Source: Moringa oleifera
Lineage: Eukaryota > Streptophyta > Magnoliopsida > Brassicales > Moringaceae
DNA: 64,000 nt
Assembly (NCBI GenBank): GCA_021397835.1
Contig: JAJFZO010000562.1
Coordinates: 1 to 64,000 of the forward strand
Direction of reading: 5' to 3'
In this document: in pieces, positions 11,561 to 24,204 of the stretch
How the letters are laid out: each line of letters begins with the position of its first letter
Numbering within the stretch: position 1 is the stretch's first letter
Made by a program: the position numbers and the translations under genes
Notes under the pieces: model-generated
Told to the model about the DNA's origin: nothing
Database searches by the model: none
The model's input: the letters and a program-made list of their open reading frames with translations, nothing else

Positions 11561-12470
11561 TCGGTTTGAATGATAGAGCCATGCCAAGGATCCCACATAC
11601 CATTGAACCTACGGGCCTTGACTCACTTAAGATCTCACGTGGCACTTACTCTTGCCATCCTGCAATAATGTTACCATGACCTTGCTTCTGGATGCTTAAC
11701 ATTCAAATTTCTTTAGGCTTGAGTTGCACTTTTCTAGTTTCCCACATTTTCTTTTCATTACTTTGCATGAATCCATCGTATCTCTTATTGACCTAGATCG
11801 ATCTTTTTCCTTATCTAACTTCCTATAAAAAGCTTTTAGATGTTTTATCTCCCAATCTTGTACATTCGTCTTAATAAGAACTAATTAGTTAATGATTCTC
11901 CTTCTCCAATGGTGCACTAACTGGCTAATGCATCTTATTAGAGGCTAATGCAAAGCTTACAAGGAATATGTCAAAGAATGGCTCATTAGCACACCATTTA
12001 TCTGTCCAAAGCTTCAGACAACTTTTATTTTCCCACCTTGAACCTGTAAGCTAAACTCCTCCCAATCTTTTTGTATGGCCTTCCATACCCCAATCCCATA
12101 GGAATCTCTCCCCTTTTTCATTGTCCATTCCCATCTTGCTCCCCATACTTCAACACTAGTACCTTTCTCCATAACCTTTTATTCTTTAACATATATCTCT
12201 ATAGCTATTTTTCTAATAAGGTCTTATTAAAAGTCTAAAGTAATTTAATTCCTAATTTTTTCCTGTTTACTAATTAAATAACTACCTCTCATCTTACCAA
12301 GTGAAAATTATGATCATTCTTGAGATTGCCCATAGAAATTGTCTTTGTAACTTCTCTAATCTAACAATCACTTTTCTAGTTGTACCATTTAACCCCACAC
12401 TCAACTATCTGCTACATATACATACAAAGTTCCATGAGACATGGTCATATGCCTTTCTTATGTATGTTTA
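11560..12470 (-). mobile_element. LINE (non-LTR retrotransposon) remnant with deleted reverse transcriptase core
   Basis: Seen on the minus strand, right to left: RKAYDHVSWNF near 12,460-12,429, the reverse transcriptase block around the catalytic region of plant L1 elements; RLEKLQRQFLWAIS near 12,370-12,325, which in intact elements lies several hundred residues further on; KYGEQDG and SYGIGVWKAIQKDWEEF around 12,160-12,060; LWTDKWCANEPF near 12,016-11,980, the region next to the zinc-binding domain. The blocks occur in the correct order but in different frames and with stops. The first two are only about 60 bases apart, so the central palm including the YADD box is deleted. 5' and 3' ends are not defined. 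Confidence 0.75.
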
Positions 12471-12539
12471 GCTTACATAAAATTACAAATGCCACCAAGG
12501 TATTTAACAACAATTAGTCAAAATTCAACATAGCTAGGT

Positions 12540-13020
12540 CGAGAAAACCCTATAGCGACAATTATCATGATTGCTAGTAAAAATATAAAATAATTACCGT
12601 TAAAAATTTATATTATTACTGGTAGTTGTTAGCGACAATTGATAAATGTCGTTAAAAGTATATTGACATTTGTTTTGTTTGTGACAATTATAAATTGTTG
12701 CTAACAAATAAATTAACATTTGTGTTGTTTACAGTAAATATCAATTATCGCTAAATATCTAATTATTTAATGATAATTATTAAGGTAAATAACAATTATC
12801 ACTAAAAACAAATTGACTTTTATTTTGTTTACAATAATTAGCAATTGTCATTAAATATCCATGTATTTAGAGGCAATTATCAAGTAATTAACAATTATTA
12901 TTAAAAACTAGTTAATCTTTTATTTTTTTGTGATAATTAACAATTTAAATTTTTTGTCATTAAATATTAATATAATTATTGATATAAACCAAGCTATAAA
13001 TTATTAAGATAATTAACATT
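12540..13020. repeat. Subterminal repeats resembling a CACTA transposon end
   Basis: Many degenerate copies of AGCGACAATTAT / ATTGTCGCTAAAA-type words in both orientations, spaced about 50-110 bases apart and fading to the right. Plant CACTA (En/Spm-like) elements have this kind of subterminal motif cluster. I do not see a clean CACTA terminus; the stretch AGGTCGAGAAAACCC near 12,537 may be a decayed edge. No transposase is visible, so this is probably a non-autonomous or eroded end. Confidence 0.45.
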
Positions 13021-14290
13021 TGAGTAACCATTATTTTTTAAAAAAATTTATAAATTAAAGTACAAAAATTTAAAATTTATAACTCTCGATGTAATTAAAA
13101 CAAATATACTAATTTATAACTAAAATATCATTTATATTACCTCCTGACATAACAAAATATATCAAAATATCAAAAAGTCATTTAATAAAAATATAAATTC
13201 CAAATAAAAAGTTCACCGGTGCTCCTAAATTTTAAAAGTTAAAAATTAAAACATTAATTCTATAAAATATTATTTTTTTTAATCTCCAATAAATGATGAT
13301 TAGTTCATGATGTATGACTTAAAAATAAAAATTATATATATATATATATACATATATATAAACATGTATGAAGTACAAATATTTTATAAGAATAACAAAT
13401 AATACTTATTCTAAGAAGGTTCATACATCGGATTTTTATCATTTTCTTTAACATCTCTACAAGCACTTAATGCATTAATAAGCCATTCAATATAGAAAAA
13501 CAAATAAAAATATGCATCTCAATAATATCATATAAAATAAAGTTCAACTATAGTATATTGGTTTCCATCATAGTAGTCCTCAAATTGTTAAAAAAATAAA
13601 AATAAAAAATTAAGCTTTCTTGGATAGTTAAAGTGGGCTAGAATGTTAGTCTTCCATCTTTTTAAATTAGTTATATTAGTTTTTCTTGGATAGTACTGTA
13701 AATCAAAATAGTCAAAATAATGTCAAATTACTTCAAATAAAAAAAAAAAAACTAGATAAGCTTGAATTATTGATCTTCACTTAGATAAGGGACAATTACT
13801 GACACCAACAAAGATAAGAAATTTCTTGGTTGAAAAAGGAATGAAAAATAAAAGAGGGCAAACATAATACTTGATGAACTTTGAGCAAGATCAAAAGACT
13901 CCAATAAGATAATAATCATCATGTTGTTGGCTCATGGGATATAGAAAACTACAACAGGAAAAAACAAATGATCACAAGATTGGAACATTAGAAGCGCAAA
14001 AATATGATCTCAACTTGATCTGATTGACAAAAGATTACCTTAAATATTGATTAGTCATAATTTGGATAATGATCTCCTCTGTGTGAGCGGTAGACATAGC
14101 TAACAAACAGAGGGATTACACTAAGTAGAGTACCGTCCAAACCAAGTACCCAATTTGTTATGATTGGAGAAGCTAGCTACATAATATCTATCAGACTTCA
14201 TCGCAATTCTAACATTAGAAGTGACAAGTTGAACTTTAATATCTATGATGCAGCATGTTATGCTATTAACTTTAGGAATATGAAGTAACT
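13021..14290. other. AT-rich non-coding sequence
   Basis: Low-complexity sequence with a TA microsatellite near 13,333-13,362 and A runs near 13,740. The remaining kinase exons expected downstream of the receptor-like kinase fragment are not present here. Confidence 0.6.
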
Positions 14291-14295
14291 ATTAC

Positions 14296-14744
14296 CTCAT
14301 CAATAAAGTTCTGACTCTTGCCCTGGTCACTTTCTGATGGCCACAAGCATCCATCTTGAAGCCGGGCTTATACACCTCCCCAAATTTTCCTTTCCCAATC
14401 AGGCTTTTATCGCTGAAACTTTTAGTGGCCAAGGACAACTCTTCTGTCTCAAATCGTCTAGCTTCTCGTGAGGATAACTCAATTGCAACATTTCTTCCCA
14501 CTGCAGGCAATCCGAAGAAACCATAAGGTCAATTTCTCTACATTTAAGTCAGTTACTTTTGAAACTTTAAGAAACATATGATATGGATGCTACCTTTCTC
14601 AGATGGATCAGAAGACCCTGTCTCAGAAGTTCTTGACACACTTCGATTGTGAGACAAGCAGAACCATACAAATAAGACTAAAATCCCCACCAATGCCAAT
14701 GCTCCTGCAGTACCTCCTAATACTGCTGCAAGAGTCCTTGACAT
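14296..14744 (-). pseudogene. Receptor-like protein kinase, 5' fragment
   Basis: Exon at 14,744-14,594 starts MSRTLAAVLGG, has one membrane segment (ALALVGILVLFVWFCL), then SHNRSVSRTSETGSSDPS, and ends at a GTAGC donor. The next exon (14,500-14,296) follows a TGCAG acceptor and reads ARRFETEELSLATKSFSD, then LIGKGKFGEVYK, the glycine-rich ATP loop. These are the juxtamembrane and first kinase segments of plant receptor-like kinases with little or no ectodomain. After VYK the homologous reading (expected DGMLVAI-type strand with the catalytic lysine) is broken by several one-base indels, although the exon still ends at GATGAG|GTAAT. No later kinase exons exist to the left. Inference: truncated pseudogene. 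Its upstream leader and promoter are retained. Confidence 0.75.
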
Positions 14745-16050
14745 TTGGTATGGGAACCATTTCAGCGATGCAGTAAAGTATTACTGTAATACAAATTATC
14801 GATCATGAAACCTGAAAAGCAATGGAAATCACAAGCAGATAATACATAGATGAGAAACAATCTATAACAAAAATATATATATGCATAACCAAAAAAATGT
14901 GAAGAAAAGCACCTATAGCTATTGACATTCTATGATAAGAATTCCTGTGAAACAATGGTGGATATGCATTAATACAAAAGAACTTTGCTATTTGTTCTAG
15001 CTGACTAAGACCAATAACTTAAAATACCCATACAAATGCGTTCACATTCAATAAGTTACATATTATGTTACAACTAAGTGTATTCATGTAATTGAATCCC
15101 AAATTTCATCAAAACTTGAGAAAGGTCTCAGGGAAAAAGAAAAATATTTTGACAAAAAAAGAAAATGATCTCAAAAGTCCAAACCTATGCTCCCAGAGAA
15201 GTAATGCAGCTGGATCCACAAAAACCTCTGCTTCATTTGCCAACAGTACACTGAATGATTCTCTGAAAATCACCATCACCAAAGCACACTTTACCCACAT
15301 TCCCGAGAAAATTCCCTTTCTCGGGTAAACAAACAAAGAAAAATAAAAAGATTGGATACAAGATCAAATCACGAAAAATAATAGAAACCTGACCCAGATA
15401 TGATCACAACCAGTTGCTCAAGAAGTTGAATCTGGAGGTAGTATGTAGACAAGCCATAAATTGAGTGGTCTAAATCATCATTAATCTATAAATAAAGGGA
15501 AAAACAACACAGAGACAGTTGATTGAAGCTACAAGAAAATGAATACTAAGAATGATGAATCGCACACCAGTGCGAGAAGCATCCATCTCCGTTGTACTCT
15601 TGAATAAATTAGCATATTAATAATCTGTGTTTTGTGAGAATCATAGTTGGATACAGACAATGCCTACAGAAAGTGACCTTGTGCAGACAACATTATCTCT
15701 CTGGGTTTATTTCTACTCCATCTGTACCAAACCACCACCCCATAAATCATTCAAAACAACATCGAAAATATTACTTGCAGTTAGTAGTACTACCATGAAT
15801 AAATATACTCATAAAAGTAAATTTAAAAATAATCCAACCAACGTTTTTATGCAATCTCTATTCTTTTGTTGTTTCAATAAGAAAAGAAAACCTTTTTAAG
15901 GAAAACTTTAGAACTGAAATTTGAAACATAGAGAAGGAGGGAGAGGAGAAGAGTGTGGAAGGTGATGACAAAGAATTCAGAGAAAGAGAGAAGAGAAAGA
16001 GGTGTTTTGTATCAATTAGAAATTGAATTTTTGTGTGGACTGTAAAGCAG
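14745..16050 (-). other. Leader and 5' intron region of the receptor-like kinase fragment
   Basis: On the minus strand a pyrimidine-rich leader (CTCTTTCTCTTCTC, TCCCTCCTTCTC) runs from about 16,010 to 15,900. The rest to 14,745 looks intronic. A stop-free minus-strand stretch at 15,109-15,336 (FRESFSVLLANEAEV) has no supported splice sites and I do not call it. Confidence 0.45.
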
Positions 16051-16062
16051 TACATATATAAT
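16051..16062 (-). promoter_or_regulatory. Likely TATA box of the receptor-like kinase fragment
   Basis: The minus strand reads ATTATATATGTA, followed 30-40 bases later by a typical CT-rich plant leader. Position and context fit a core promoter for the kinase fragment, but the start site is not proven. Confidence 0.45.
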
Positions 16063-19000
16063 GGTTGTCTGGTACTGCAAGTGGAAAGGACAGAAGAGAT
16101 TTATTTCCTGTGCCCTCTACAGAGCATCTCAGCTGTAATGGGCCTCCAGTAGAAATATACCAAGCAAGACAGAGAATAGGGAATACCAACACAGCTAAAG
16201 TAGTCTCTAGAAAAACACAATATTTAAAAGTACTAATTATATATGCACAATTGCCATCGTGGATGATAATGATTAACTGTGCATGTGTGTAAATACAGTA
16301 AAGAAAGAACAAGTGAGAGAGGGACTCAAAGCTCTGGGGTTGCCATTCCCACCAGCCAGCTCCATGTTGACATTTCTCCTACTTACCATTGTTTAACTAC
16401 TTCTAATTGTGTTCTAATAATTAAAGCTTTATTATAGTATCAAAAGCAAAAGAATATATAATGGCCACCTTGCGGCTATTGCTTCTTTTCTTTTTTATCA
16501 TTTTTCAGTCGGGGAAGCACCTTGGATTCACGACACTAATTATTCTTTTGTCATAAGGAGGTAATCTTGTGATCAAATACCAACTGTTATTAAATGCATG
16601 AAAATCCAATTTCTAAGCCAACAGAACAGTGAAAAACATATAATTTTAATTCTTGTACAGAGCAGTAAAGTCAGAGTTATGTATGCCACCCTCTCTGTTA
16701 GTGTTCCAACATAAAAGAAGAATAATCAATCTCACCTTACAAAAGCCATAAACATGAATTAGATCTCAACAAGTTGGATGCTTTTGCAAGTTGTATAATA
16801 GCTTGTACAGCTACAGAACCAGAACCCTCAATATTAGAACCAATGTCATCTGCAGATATAATCAATATGCTTCATTGTCACTTGATCATCTAGTTCTATT
16901 TTAGCTTTATACATTCTTTCTGAATAGATAACTTTAGTTGAAATCTGTCTTCTTTTAAGCCTTTAATTTAATCATGCGCATGTATCTGTAAATAAATATC
17001 TATCTAAGCTCAGTTCAGGTAAATATTGGTTTAATTTGGAATAAAAGCAAAGACTAAGCTGATGTGCTGCACATGTAAGTACATGCATCCAGAACTAAGC
17101 TGTAAAGAGCCGTTGTGACCAGAAGATCCATTGAGAAATCAACTGGCATTTTATCAAGCTTGTCTGTCATCGATCATTAAGACAGATAACTTAAAATGCT
17201 TTTATGGGTGGAAATATAGAAGTAATGCTTGGCACAGATCAAACTCAAAGGAGTCTTTTGTGCGAAGAAATGTTTGCAAGCTTAGTATGAAGATGGCTGG
17301 ATAACTCTCAAGCCGCTAGGATCAACCCAAAACTAGTTTTGGGCTGTTGATTTTTATTAATGTAAAGCTGTTGAGCTCATCAAACCTCTGCCCGAGGAAC
17401 TGAATCTGGTGTTTCCCTCCTTGTGAATGTTTATATTTTCACGTAAATCATGCATATCTGGATGCACATAACATGATGCTTATCCCAGCTAGTTCAGGTA
17501 GCAAAAGCCATTGGTTTGTCTTAAGACCATATCTCAGTTTTGATTTTCCAGAACATGGACAGTGCTTTCACCTAAAATCACCTACATCACAAATCTAGCT
17601 ATCTTAATCTATTCTGTAATATCTCCACATGCACATAAATATGGGTATTTACAACAGCTTTGACATATTAGACTTACGTTTGACATACACACACATGCAT
17701 CAATCCCAATACGGTCACCACCTATGCCTGATTTGATTGATAATGGCACAGAGATGGACAAGAATGTCAGTTTTAAACACAGCTGGCTCACACAAATTCA
17801 GCATTGACAGAACAATCCATGAATATGCCAGAGACATATGGAGGATCGAACCTGTGATACTGCCATAAATGACATGTTTCATCTCATCCCTTCTCACATG
17901 TAGAAGTAAGTACTCTTATAAACCTCTCATCTAGTGATGCTGTAGCTGAAAAAGCCAGGCAGTTTATAGATAGGTTTGATTGGTTTGCCATCTATCTTGC
18001 CACTGAAATGATGAAGTTTCAGCTAGAGATCAAAGACTATATAATTCTTCCATTACACTTGCCGCTAGTTGCTAATATCCTCATATCTATCTAAAAGCGT
18101 AACAGTGGTTAGCTACGTTGTGGTCCTCGTTAAGATATGGTTGAGCTTGCACGTCTTGTGAATCAAGCTTCAGCTTCCTATAGGTAATTATTGTCTTACC
18201 CTATAAAAAAGAGTTAAAGAATTTCACCAACTCCAACTGGCAGTTTCACAGCCCCTTTGAGCATTTCACAAGCTTTTTGCCCTTTGACAGGTCCAGTAGG
18301 ATATATGTGTGTGTGTACATATATATATGAGTTGGCCCACTCTAGTTTAGTACTAAGAAGTCGATGTCTATGGGGGCTTAAGCCCTTAGGAAACGTTTAG
18401 GAGAGGGTTGGTGATCACTGTGTAACAGTGACTTTCCATCTACAGCAATGAATGGTTTTTATCAAATGGGCTACGAGGGAGAGTAGGCTAGCTCTCTGTT
18501 TAAAAGTAAGAAGATATCACTTTCAGCTTTAAGAATGACCTTGTTGTCTTCTCTTCCTTACTATGCTTTCTATATTCCTAACCCAAATCATTGCAGGTTC
18601 AAGCCAATCTCAATTAGATTCTGAATATTTATTCTTTCTTGGCCAAATCCTGTAAATACTTGTATGCTACCAATTTAACTGCTGTCTTTCTCTTAAAGAA
18701 GAAAATTTGTTCAATTAATGCAAAACTTAAATTCATATCAATTTTGCCCATAAAACACAGTATTCCACCTGTTTTTATGAACTAGGAAGAGATCTAATGT
18801 AGACTTCAAATGGGTTTGATTCCTCTTAGGCTAATGAGAAATGACATGTAAATCCAGTAATGGAAAGCCTTTACAATCTTAGAACTTCAGTTACATTCTT
18901 CTACAGTTTCACACATTCTATTCCATATATCGAAAGCTAACCTAGGGATCCCAATCCCGAAAATTGTGTTTCCTGTTCTTAAAAATTCATGGAAACTGCC

Positions 19001-19379
19001 TTAACGTTCCAATACATATGTTTATTGAGATACTTTGGAATAACACCTTGGGATGAGTTGCTTTTAGTGTCATCTTCCCACTGTCACATTGACATGAAAA
19101 AAAAAATCATCCAAGTCCAGGAGCTTCTAAGCTCTGAAGTCCCTTTACTGCAGCTAATATGGCCTAATTAGCATATAAAATAATCAATTACCCTCTTCGA
19201 TTATCACATGCTCTAAATGCACTAATATATCATATCCTTCAGAGAGTATCTTATTTGTTGCCATAATGTACTCCATAGGAGACACTTCAAAATCTATACT
19301 ACAGGAGTTTCTAGATACTCATACAGGTCATAAATCTCCTCTCTCAGAAGTAAATTTTACATATTAACAGCCATATAGA
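16063..19379. other. Intergenic region, no recognisable gene
   Basis: Mixed-composition unique-looking sequence. I checked both strands for splice-flanked exons and known motifs and found none I can support. A short TG/TA run lies near 18,305-18,330 and a small hairpin (CACTGTGTAACAGTG) near 18,417-18,431. Confidence 0.5.
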
Positions 19380-19846
19380 CATCCTAACGTCCACCTACTC
19401 AAGTTCAAAAATGTGCATAACAACAACAAAGAGCTATTGCATTAACAACCTAAAATTTCTCACTACCAGAGTATGCTCAATATACAGTAACCCACATTGT
19501 TTTTGAATGATTGAAGTTGAACAGCTGAAAAGTGATGCTATCCAAAAAAAAAAAAATGCTTGCAAAGAATGTACATTGAATGCAACAAGCTTGGATAGGG
19601 TATTTTGCTATATCTTTAGTGTTACTGCATCAATTCCTTTATATAAGAACATTTCAGCTGAGACAAAGCAGAATTGAACATGACTCTCTTTCACTTCTAA
19701 AATAAATGAAGCAAAACAATTATCCACACTATCAGGAAGAAATCCGAGACCGTGAAGCAAGTACATAACTTTCTCATTTCCGAAGGATGATAAAAAGATT
19801 GAATAAATAGATTTATTCATTGAAGTGGTAAGTGGCGAATTCATAC

Positions 19847-19935
19847 CATGAAAGTAAGTGTAGCAGCTTCTGCAGCAAGAACACCTCCAGACACTGACAC
19901 AACAGCATCCAACATGATAGGCTTTTCACACTGAC
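19847..19935 (-). pseudogene. 89-bp exon of duplicated gene, copy 3
   Basis: Acceptor CTATAG and donor ATG|GTATGA. Reads QCEKPIMLDAVVSVSGG, then VLAAEAATLTFM. Same length and splice sites as copy 2 (7,391-7,479). Family not recognised. Confidence 0.5.
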
Positions 19936-21984
19936 CTATAGAAAAGATACTTAAATATTTGAAACCCTTGACTTAATGCCTCCAACCATTAGGATGTAAA
20001 CAATCTTCCTTGAACAAATTAAAGGACAGAAGCCAGGGAGACTGGTGTTAGCAACATACTACCATTCTCAACAACAATTGAAACTTTAATCAACAAGATG
20101 AACAGGCCTAAACTAACAAAAAGAAAATATCAAGATAATATCATGTTTAAAGAGAAGACATCCATTTAAGGCAATAAATCCTCAAATGTCAGCAAACAAT
20201 ACCAGTTCTGCAAGGCAACCAAACCTGGGGAGTATCATCCTCTGCTTAACATTGATAAAGAAAAAGAAAAAAAAAATGTTAGCCACTAATTATGAACAAG
20301 TAAAGATTTAAGAAATAATTCAATCAATTTATTTGTGTGCATGGGAGTGCGTATGTATAAAATTAATATCAATCCTAAGGCTTACAAGTTTATCTTTCTC
20401 CTTTGACCCAGTTTCAACTTTGTTTTGTTCTCAAATTAGAACAATAGGACTTGGCAATTGGTCAAACATATCTTGAACCTAAGGTAGAAATTCCTTCTGC
20501 TTTGAGTTCGAACCGTCCTGAACAACCATAGCGAGGAATCTGAAAAATAGACAATAGAGGTTGCATGGAATGCAAAACCTGCAAACAGGGCAAAGACCAT
20601 CAAGTCTGCAAGGAATCCCATCTTCAGATCATTTGCTACCAAAAGTCACTTGGAAAAAAGAGAAACAAAGCATATAAACCGATGATTTTGCAGTTTGTAA
20701 TATAAGCCTTACTAGAGTTGGAGATGTACAGTTTATCTAATAAACTGCTGATTTTGCAGGCTCTTCTGTGAGTTTCTCATCTCTCTCTCTCTTGCCTTGT
20801 CTTCATGACTAATATCCAAAATGACTACAACTCTATCTCCATTCATTCATACACCTCCTCACATTCCCCATTTGACAATGGTCTGAAAACATGGCTATGT
20901 CAAAGACTGGAAAAGTATCAAGATATCAAGGAACACTTTATATGAATTTAAGGATCAATTATCTAATAACACTAGAAACACCAAAGGTAAATTGCTCTAT
21001 CAAACTAGACATTTGTAGTCATTCAAAGGAACTCCAAAGAATGGCAGAAGCAAAATATTTCACTAAGCTGATCTATTCATGACAAGCATTAACCAACAGA
21101 AAAGGGAAAAAAAGAAAAGCATACAGGGCATTCCATCATAAGTTTTTGTTGGAGATGTCACACGTGTACTTAGTGTTCTTGATATTGGGTATACTTTTAA
21201 TAATTGATATAAAGGATGACCCCCTACTCTATTACCCAGAGTTGTATTATTGACACAACAACTCCTGATTCCAGTAGAATTTCCCAACAGTTTAAAAAAA
21301 TCTATAACCTTGCCAAGAAACATTGCATATTTATCATTGCATAGAAGTTTAAAATGATTGTATAATACTGTAGATAAGAAAGATTGTTGTGTCAAGATGA
21401 AAAAAATGAAGTTGATATGGCATGAAACTAATGATTGAGGAATCAAAATATAATGTCTATTGCAACTTGCATAACACATCTCAAAACCAAAGCCAAAATA
21501 TTTGATATCAAAACCAATGCAAGAACAAATAGTAAACAATATAAGTGTTCAACTAATGAATATTTTATGATGACATATGAGACCACTGATAGCTAAAGAT
21601 GACATTCAAGAACTTGGACAAAGCATCTAAAGCACTGGCTTCAACCTTATTTTTGTGTAGTATTTCACATTGCCACAACTTAATACCAAAATAAGATGGT
21701 GCGGTAGCCACTAAGACATCAAGTGTGGACCAGTCTAATATAAAATTTTGGTTTTGTTTCCTATGTGATGAGAGTGGAAAAGGGGATATTCTTTCAATTA
21801 TTCTAGATGTATGATGCAATACTGGTTAATAATATTTTATTTTTAGCTATAAATAGTTATTAGATACGTGATCTAGGTAGTAACTAATACAACCAGAGGA
21901 AACTTTCACACAGTTACATCACTTTAATGGTGATACAATATTACCTTGTTGCAGCTGTTTGAGAAGTTAGAAGGTCAATTTCCA

Positions 21985-22190
21985 GCAGAGGATTACTGCT
22001 ACTGCTACTGCTATTGCTGCCACAACTAGTAGATTACTGCTATTGCTAGATTACTGCTATATTAGTGCTACTGTTACTGTTAGATTAGTGCTACTAGTAC
22101 TGCTAAATTGCTGCTATTGCTACTGCTAGATTGCTACTGCTGCTAATGCTACTACTAGATTACTGCTAGTCCTAGATTATAGCTACTGCT
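21985..22190. repeat. Degenerate CTA/CTG trinucleotide repeat (copy 3)
   Basis: CTGCTACTGCTATTGCTGCC-type imperfect repeat at the same intronic position as in copies 1 and 2. Confidence 0.8.
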
Positions 22191-22409
22191 AAACAACACA
22201 AGAACATCTAATTATGATTGTGGTGTACAGAAAATAATGCCAATAAAGGTGATATTTTTTCATGATATAAGTATGTACAAGGAAGGGAAGAATCTTCCCT
22301 TATAATCTTCCAAGCTGTTAAATCTGCAACAGAAAAGATATTAAGTGCAAACTATTGTAAACAGGCCCCTGAGTAAAAGACCAGCCAAGTCCAGCCCTTG
22401 TTGCCATAA

Positions 22410-23056
22410 GACCATCTCCAACCCAAAACACCAAATTTAACACTAATTTGGTGTTAAAAAAGAATCTTTTTAAAATATTCTAACACCAAATTTTTTTTAT
22501 TTCCAACCCATTGACACCAAATTGGTGTTATAATATTATTTTAATAATATTATTATAATAATTTTTAATAAAAATATTTATAAATATTAATTAATTTATA
22601 AATATTTTTAAAATAATTAATATAATTTAAACTTTTTATTTTTATTTATATATTTTTAAATAATAATATTAATAGTATATATAATTTTATTATTAATTAA
22701 ATAAATTATTATTATTATTAATTTAAATAAAACAAAATTATATGTTGAATATTGGTCTTATTTTGAAGGTCTTGATGAGATATTCTTAATGGTATAATTT
22801 TTTTCTAGTAATATCATATATTTATTAAATTATTAATCAAAAATATATTTGATTTAAAACCTTTAAAAAAGTAATTTATAAAAAAAATATATATTTTAAT
22901 ATTTCACCAAATTGGTGCAGCTACAGTACTGCACCAAATTTGGTACAGTACTGTAGCTGCACCAATTTGATGAACCTAATTTACCGTCTCGTTGGAGACG
23001 GTTCCACCATAATTTTGACGGCAAATTGCCGTTTTGCCGTCTCGTTGGAGATGGCC
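22410..23056. mobile_element. Harbinger/Tourist-type MITE (647 bp)
   Basis: The left end is GACCATCTCCAACC and the reverse complement of the right end is GGCCATCTCCAACG, a terminal inverted repeat of about 13 bases typical of plant PIF/Harbinger MITEs. TAA is duplicated on both sides (22,407-22,409 and 23,057-23,059), matching the TWA target preference of that superfamily. Copy 1 has the unoccupied site (TTTCCATAATGATCC near 4,180-4,194). Internally there is a strong palindrome around 22,903-22,972 (GTGCAGCTACAGTACTG and its complement) and several ACACCAAATT / AATTTGGTGTT pairs. No transposase frame is present. Confidence 0.88.
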
Positions 23057-23699
23057 TAATGATCCCTATCGTCTTCTGCCCTCCAGCCAACTGCACAAAG
23101 AAGAAGCCGCTGAATGATATATGCGAAAATAGAGAGACTTAGAAACCTTTAAAATTCAACTCAACATTCAATAAAAACCCAATGTACTCCAAATAATAAA
23201 TTTTCTTTACCTCACAAAAATCTTCAATACCAACATGAGGTAACATTTATTTTTGAAGGATCTCTTTGGCATACTTGTGATGAAGACACTGAAAGGGCTC
23301 TACATTAGCATCTTAATATCCAAAATACCAAATCTTATTATTCAAACAAGTATCAAAATAGGGTGTACTTAATCTTATTATTCAACAGTTACTCCTCGCT
23401 TTTCAATATAATCAAGTGCAACCTACAGCAGATAACCATGTTAACAAGGCTCTACCATAATTTTGGCAACAAAAAAAGGAATGATTTAACTAAGAATTAT
23501 TTAACTATTGGGCCTGATCCAAGTCACAAGAGCCTTATCTGTACTGTGAGCTTCATTGCTCAAAGTCCCAAGAGCTTTAATAGTAGAAATTTCAGAGGCA
23601 AGAGATTCATAACAGAAACCTCTCAATTAATAGTTTTATATTCATCTTTTGAGAAAGTCTACCTGCATATTAGAGATATCTTTTGACAAACCATTTTGC

Positions 23700-23776
23700 C
23701 TCAGGATCCCATTCATGAAGAATGTCTACAGATGCTTTTTTTTTTTTTTTTGGTTATGGACTGCTCTGCAAGATAT
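23700..23776 (-). pseudogene. Exon after YG box, copy 3
   Basis: Acceptor GATAG, then A|TAT CTT... reading YLAEQSITKK. Joined to the preceding exon, the A completes a lysine codon, giving a continuous YG-box tail. The lysine codons are now part of a run of 16-17 A on this strand, apparently an expansion. The 3' limit of the exon is not clear. Confidence 0.45.
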
Positions 23777-23936
23777 CTATCATATGCAAAACCAAGAAGA
23801 GTCAGACCTCTTTCAATAAAGATTTGCATGTGGCAGCCATAAACGTGAATATCAAGTTATGTTCATTATGCATGAATACTTGCAGAAAAAAACCATAAGT
23901 ATCCAGTATCTGAAAAGAAGGGAATGAAGAAATTAA

Positions 23937-24049
23937 TTGGCAGTGTAGAAGCCTGTGGAATACCAAGCGTTTAGAATAGCAGCCAGCTCTCTTTCAGAGC
24001 CAGTACTTGGATCCATTTCCACCTTATTTTCTTCCCACTCAACATTTTG
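23937..24049 (-). pseudogene. SMN-type YG-box exon, copy 3
   Basis: A 113-bp exon after acceptor AACACAG, reading NVEWEENKVEMDPSTG, then ELAAILNAWYSTGFYT. The WYSTGFYT core resembles the YG box of SMN proteins, used for oligomerisation. Copy 1 has the same exon length and splice positions. The donor expected after CCAA reads TTAAT here instead of GTAAT, so correct splicing to the next exon is unlikely. The start of the exon agrees in phase with the copy 1 exon upstream (ends GAAG|GTAAGC). Confidence 0.6.
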
Positions 24050-24204
24050 CTGTGTTCGAAGGAAGCATAAAAGGTAAGACAAAGAACACTATAGTAAATG
24101 CGTCCCTCATCTAGTCCGAAAGCATAGCAAGACATATGAGAACCCAAAGAATTAGAGGTATTCAAAGCTGGTGCAGCATAAAAACTTGAGAGAGAAATGC
24201 TTAC

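Noticed and set aside
15109..15336. 75-codon minus-strand frame in the leader of the kinase fragment
   Set aside because: No supported splice sites and no resemblance to the ectodomain of related kinases.
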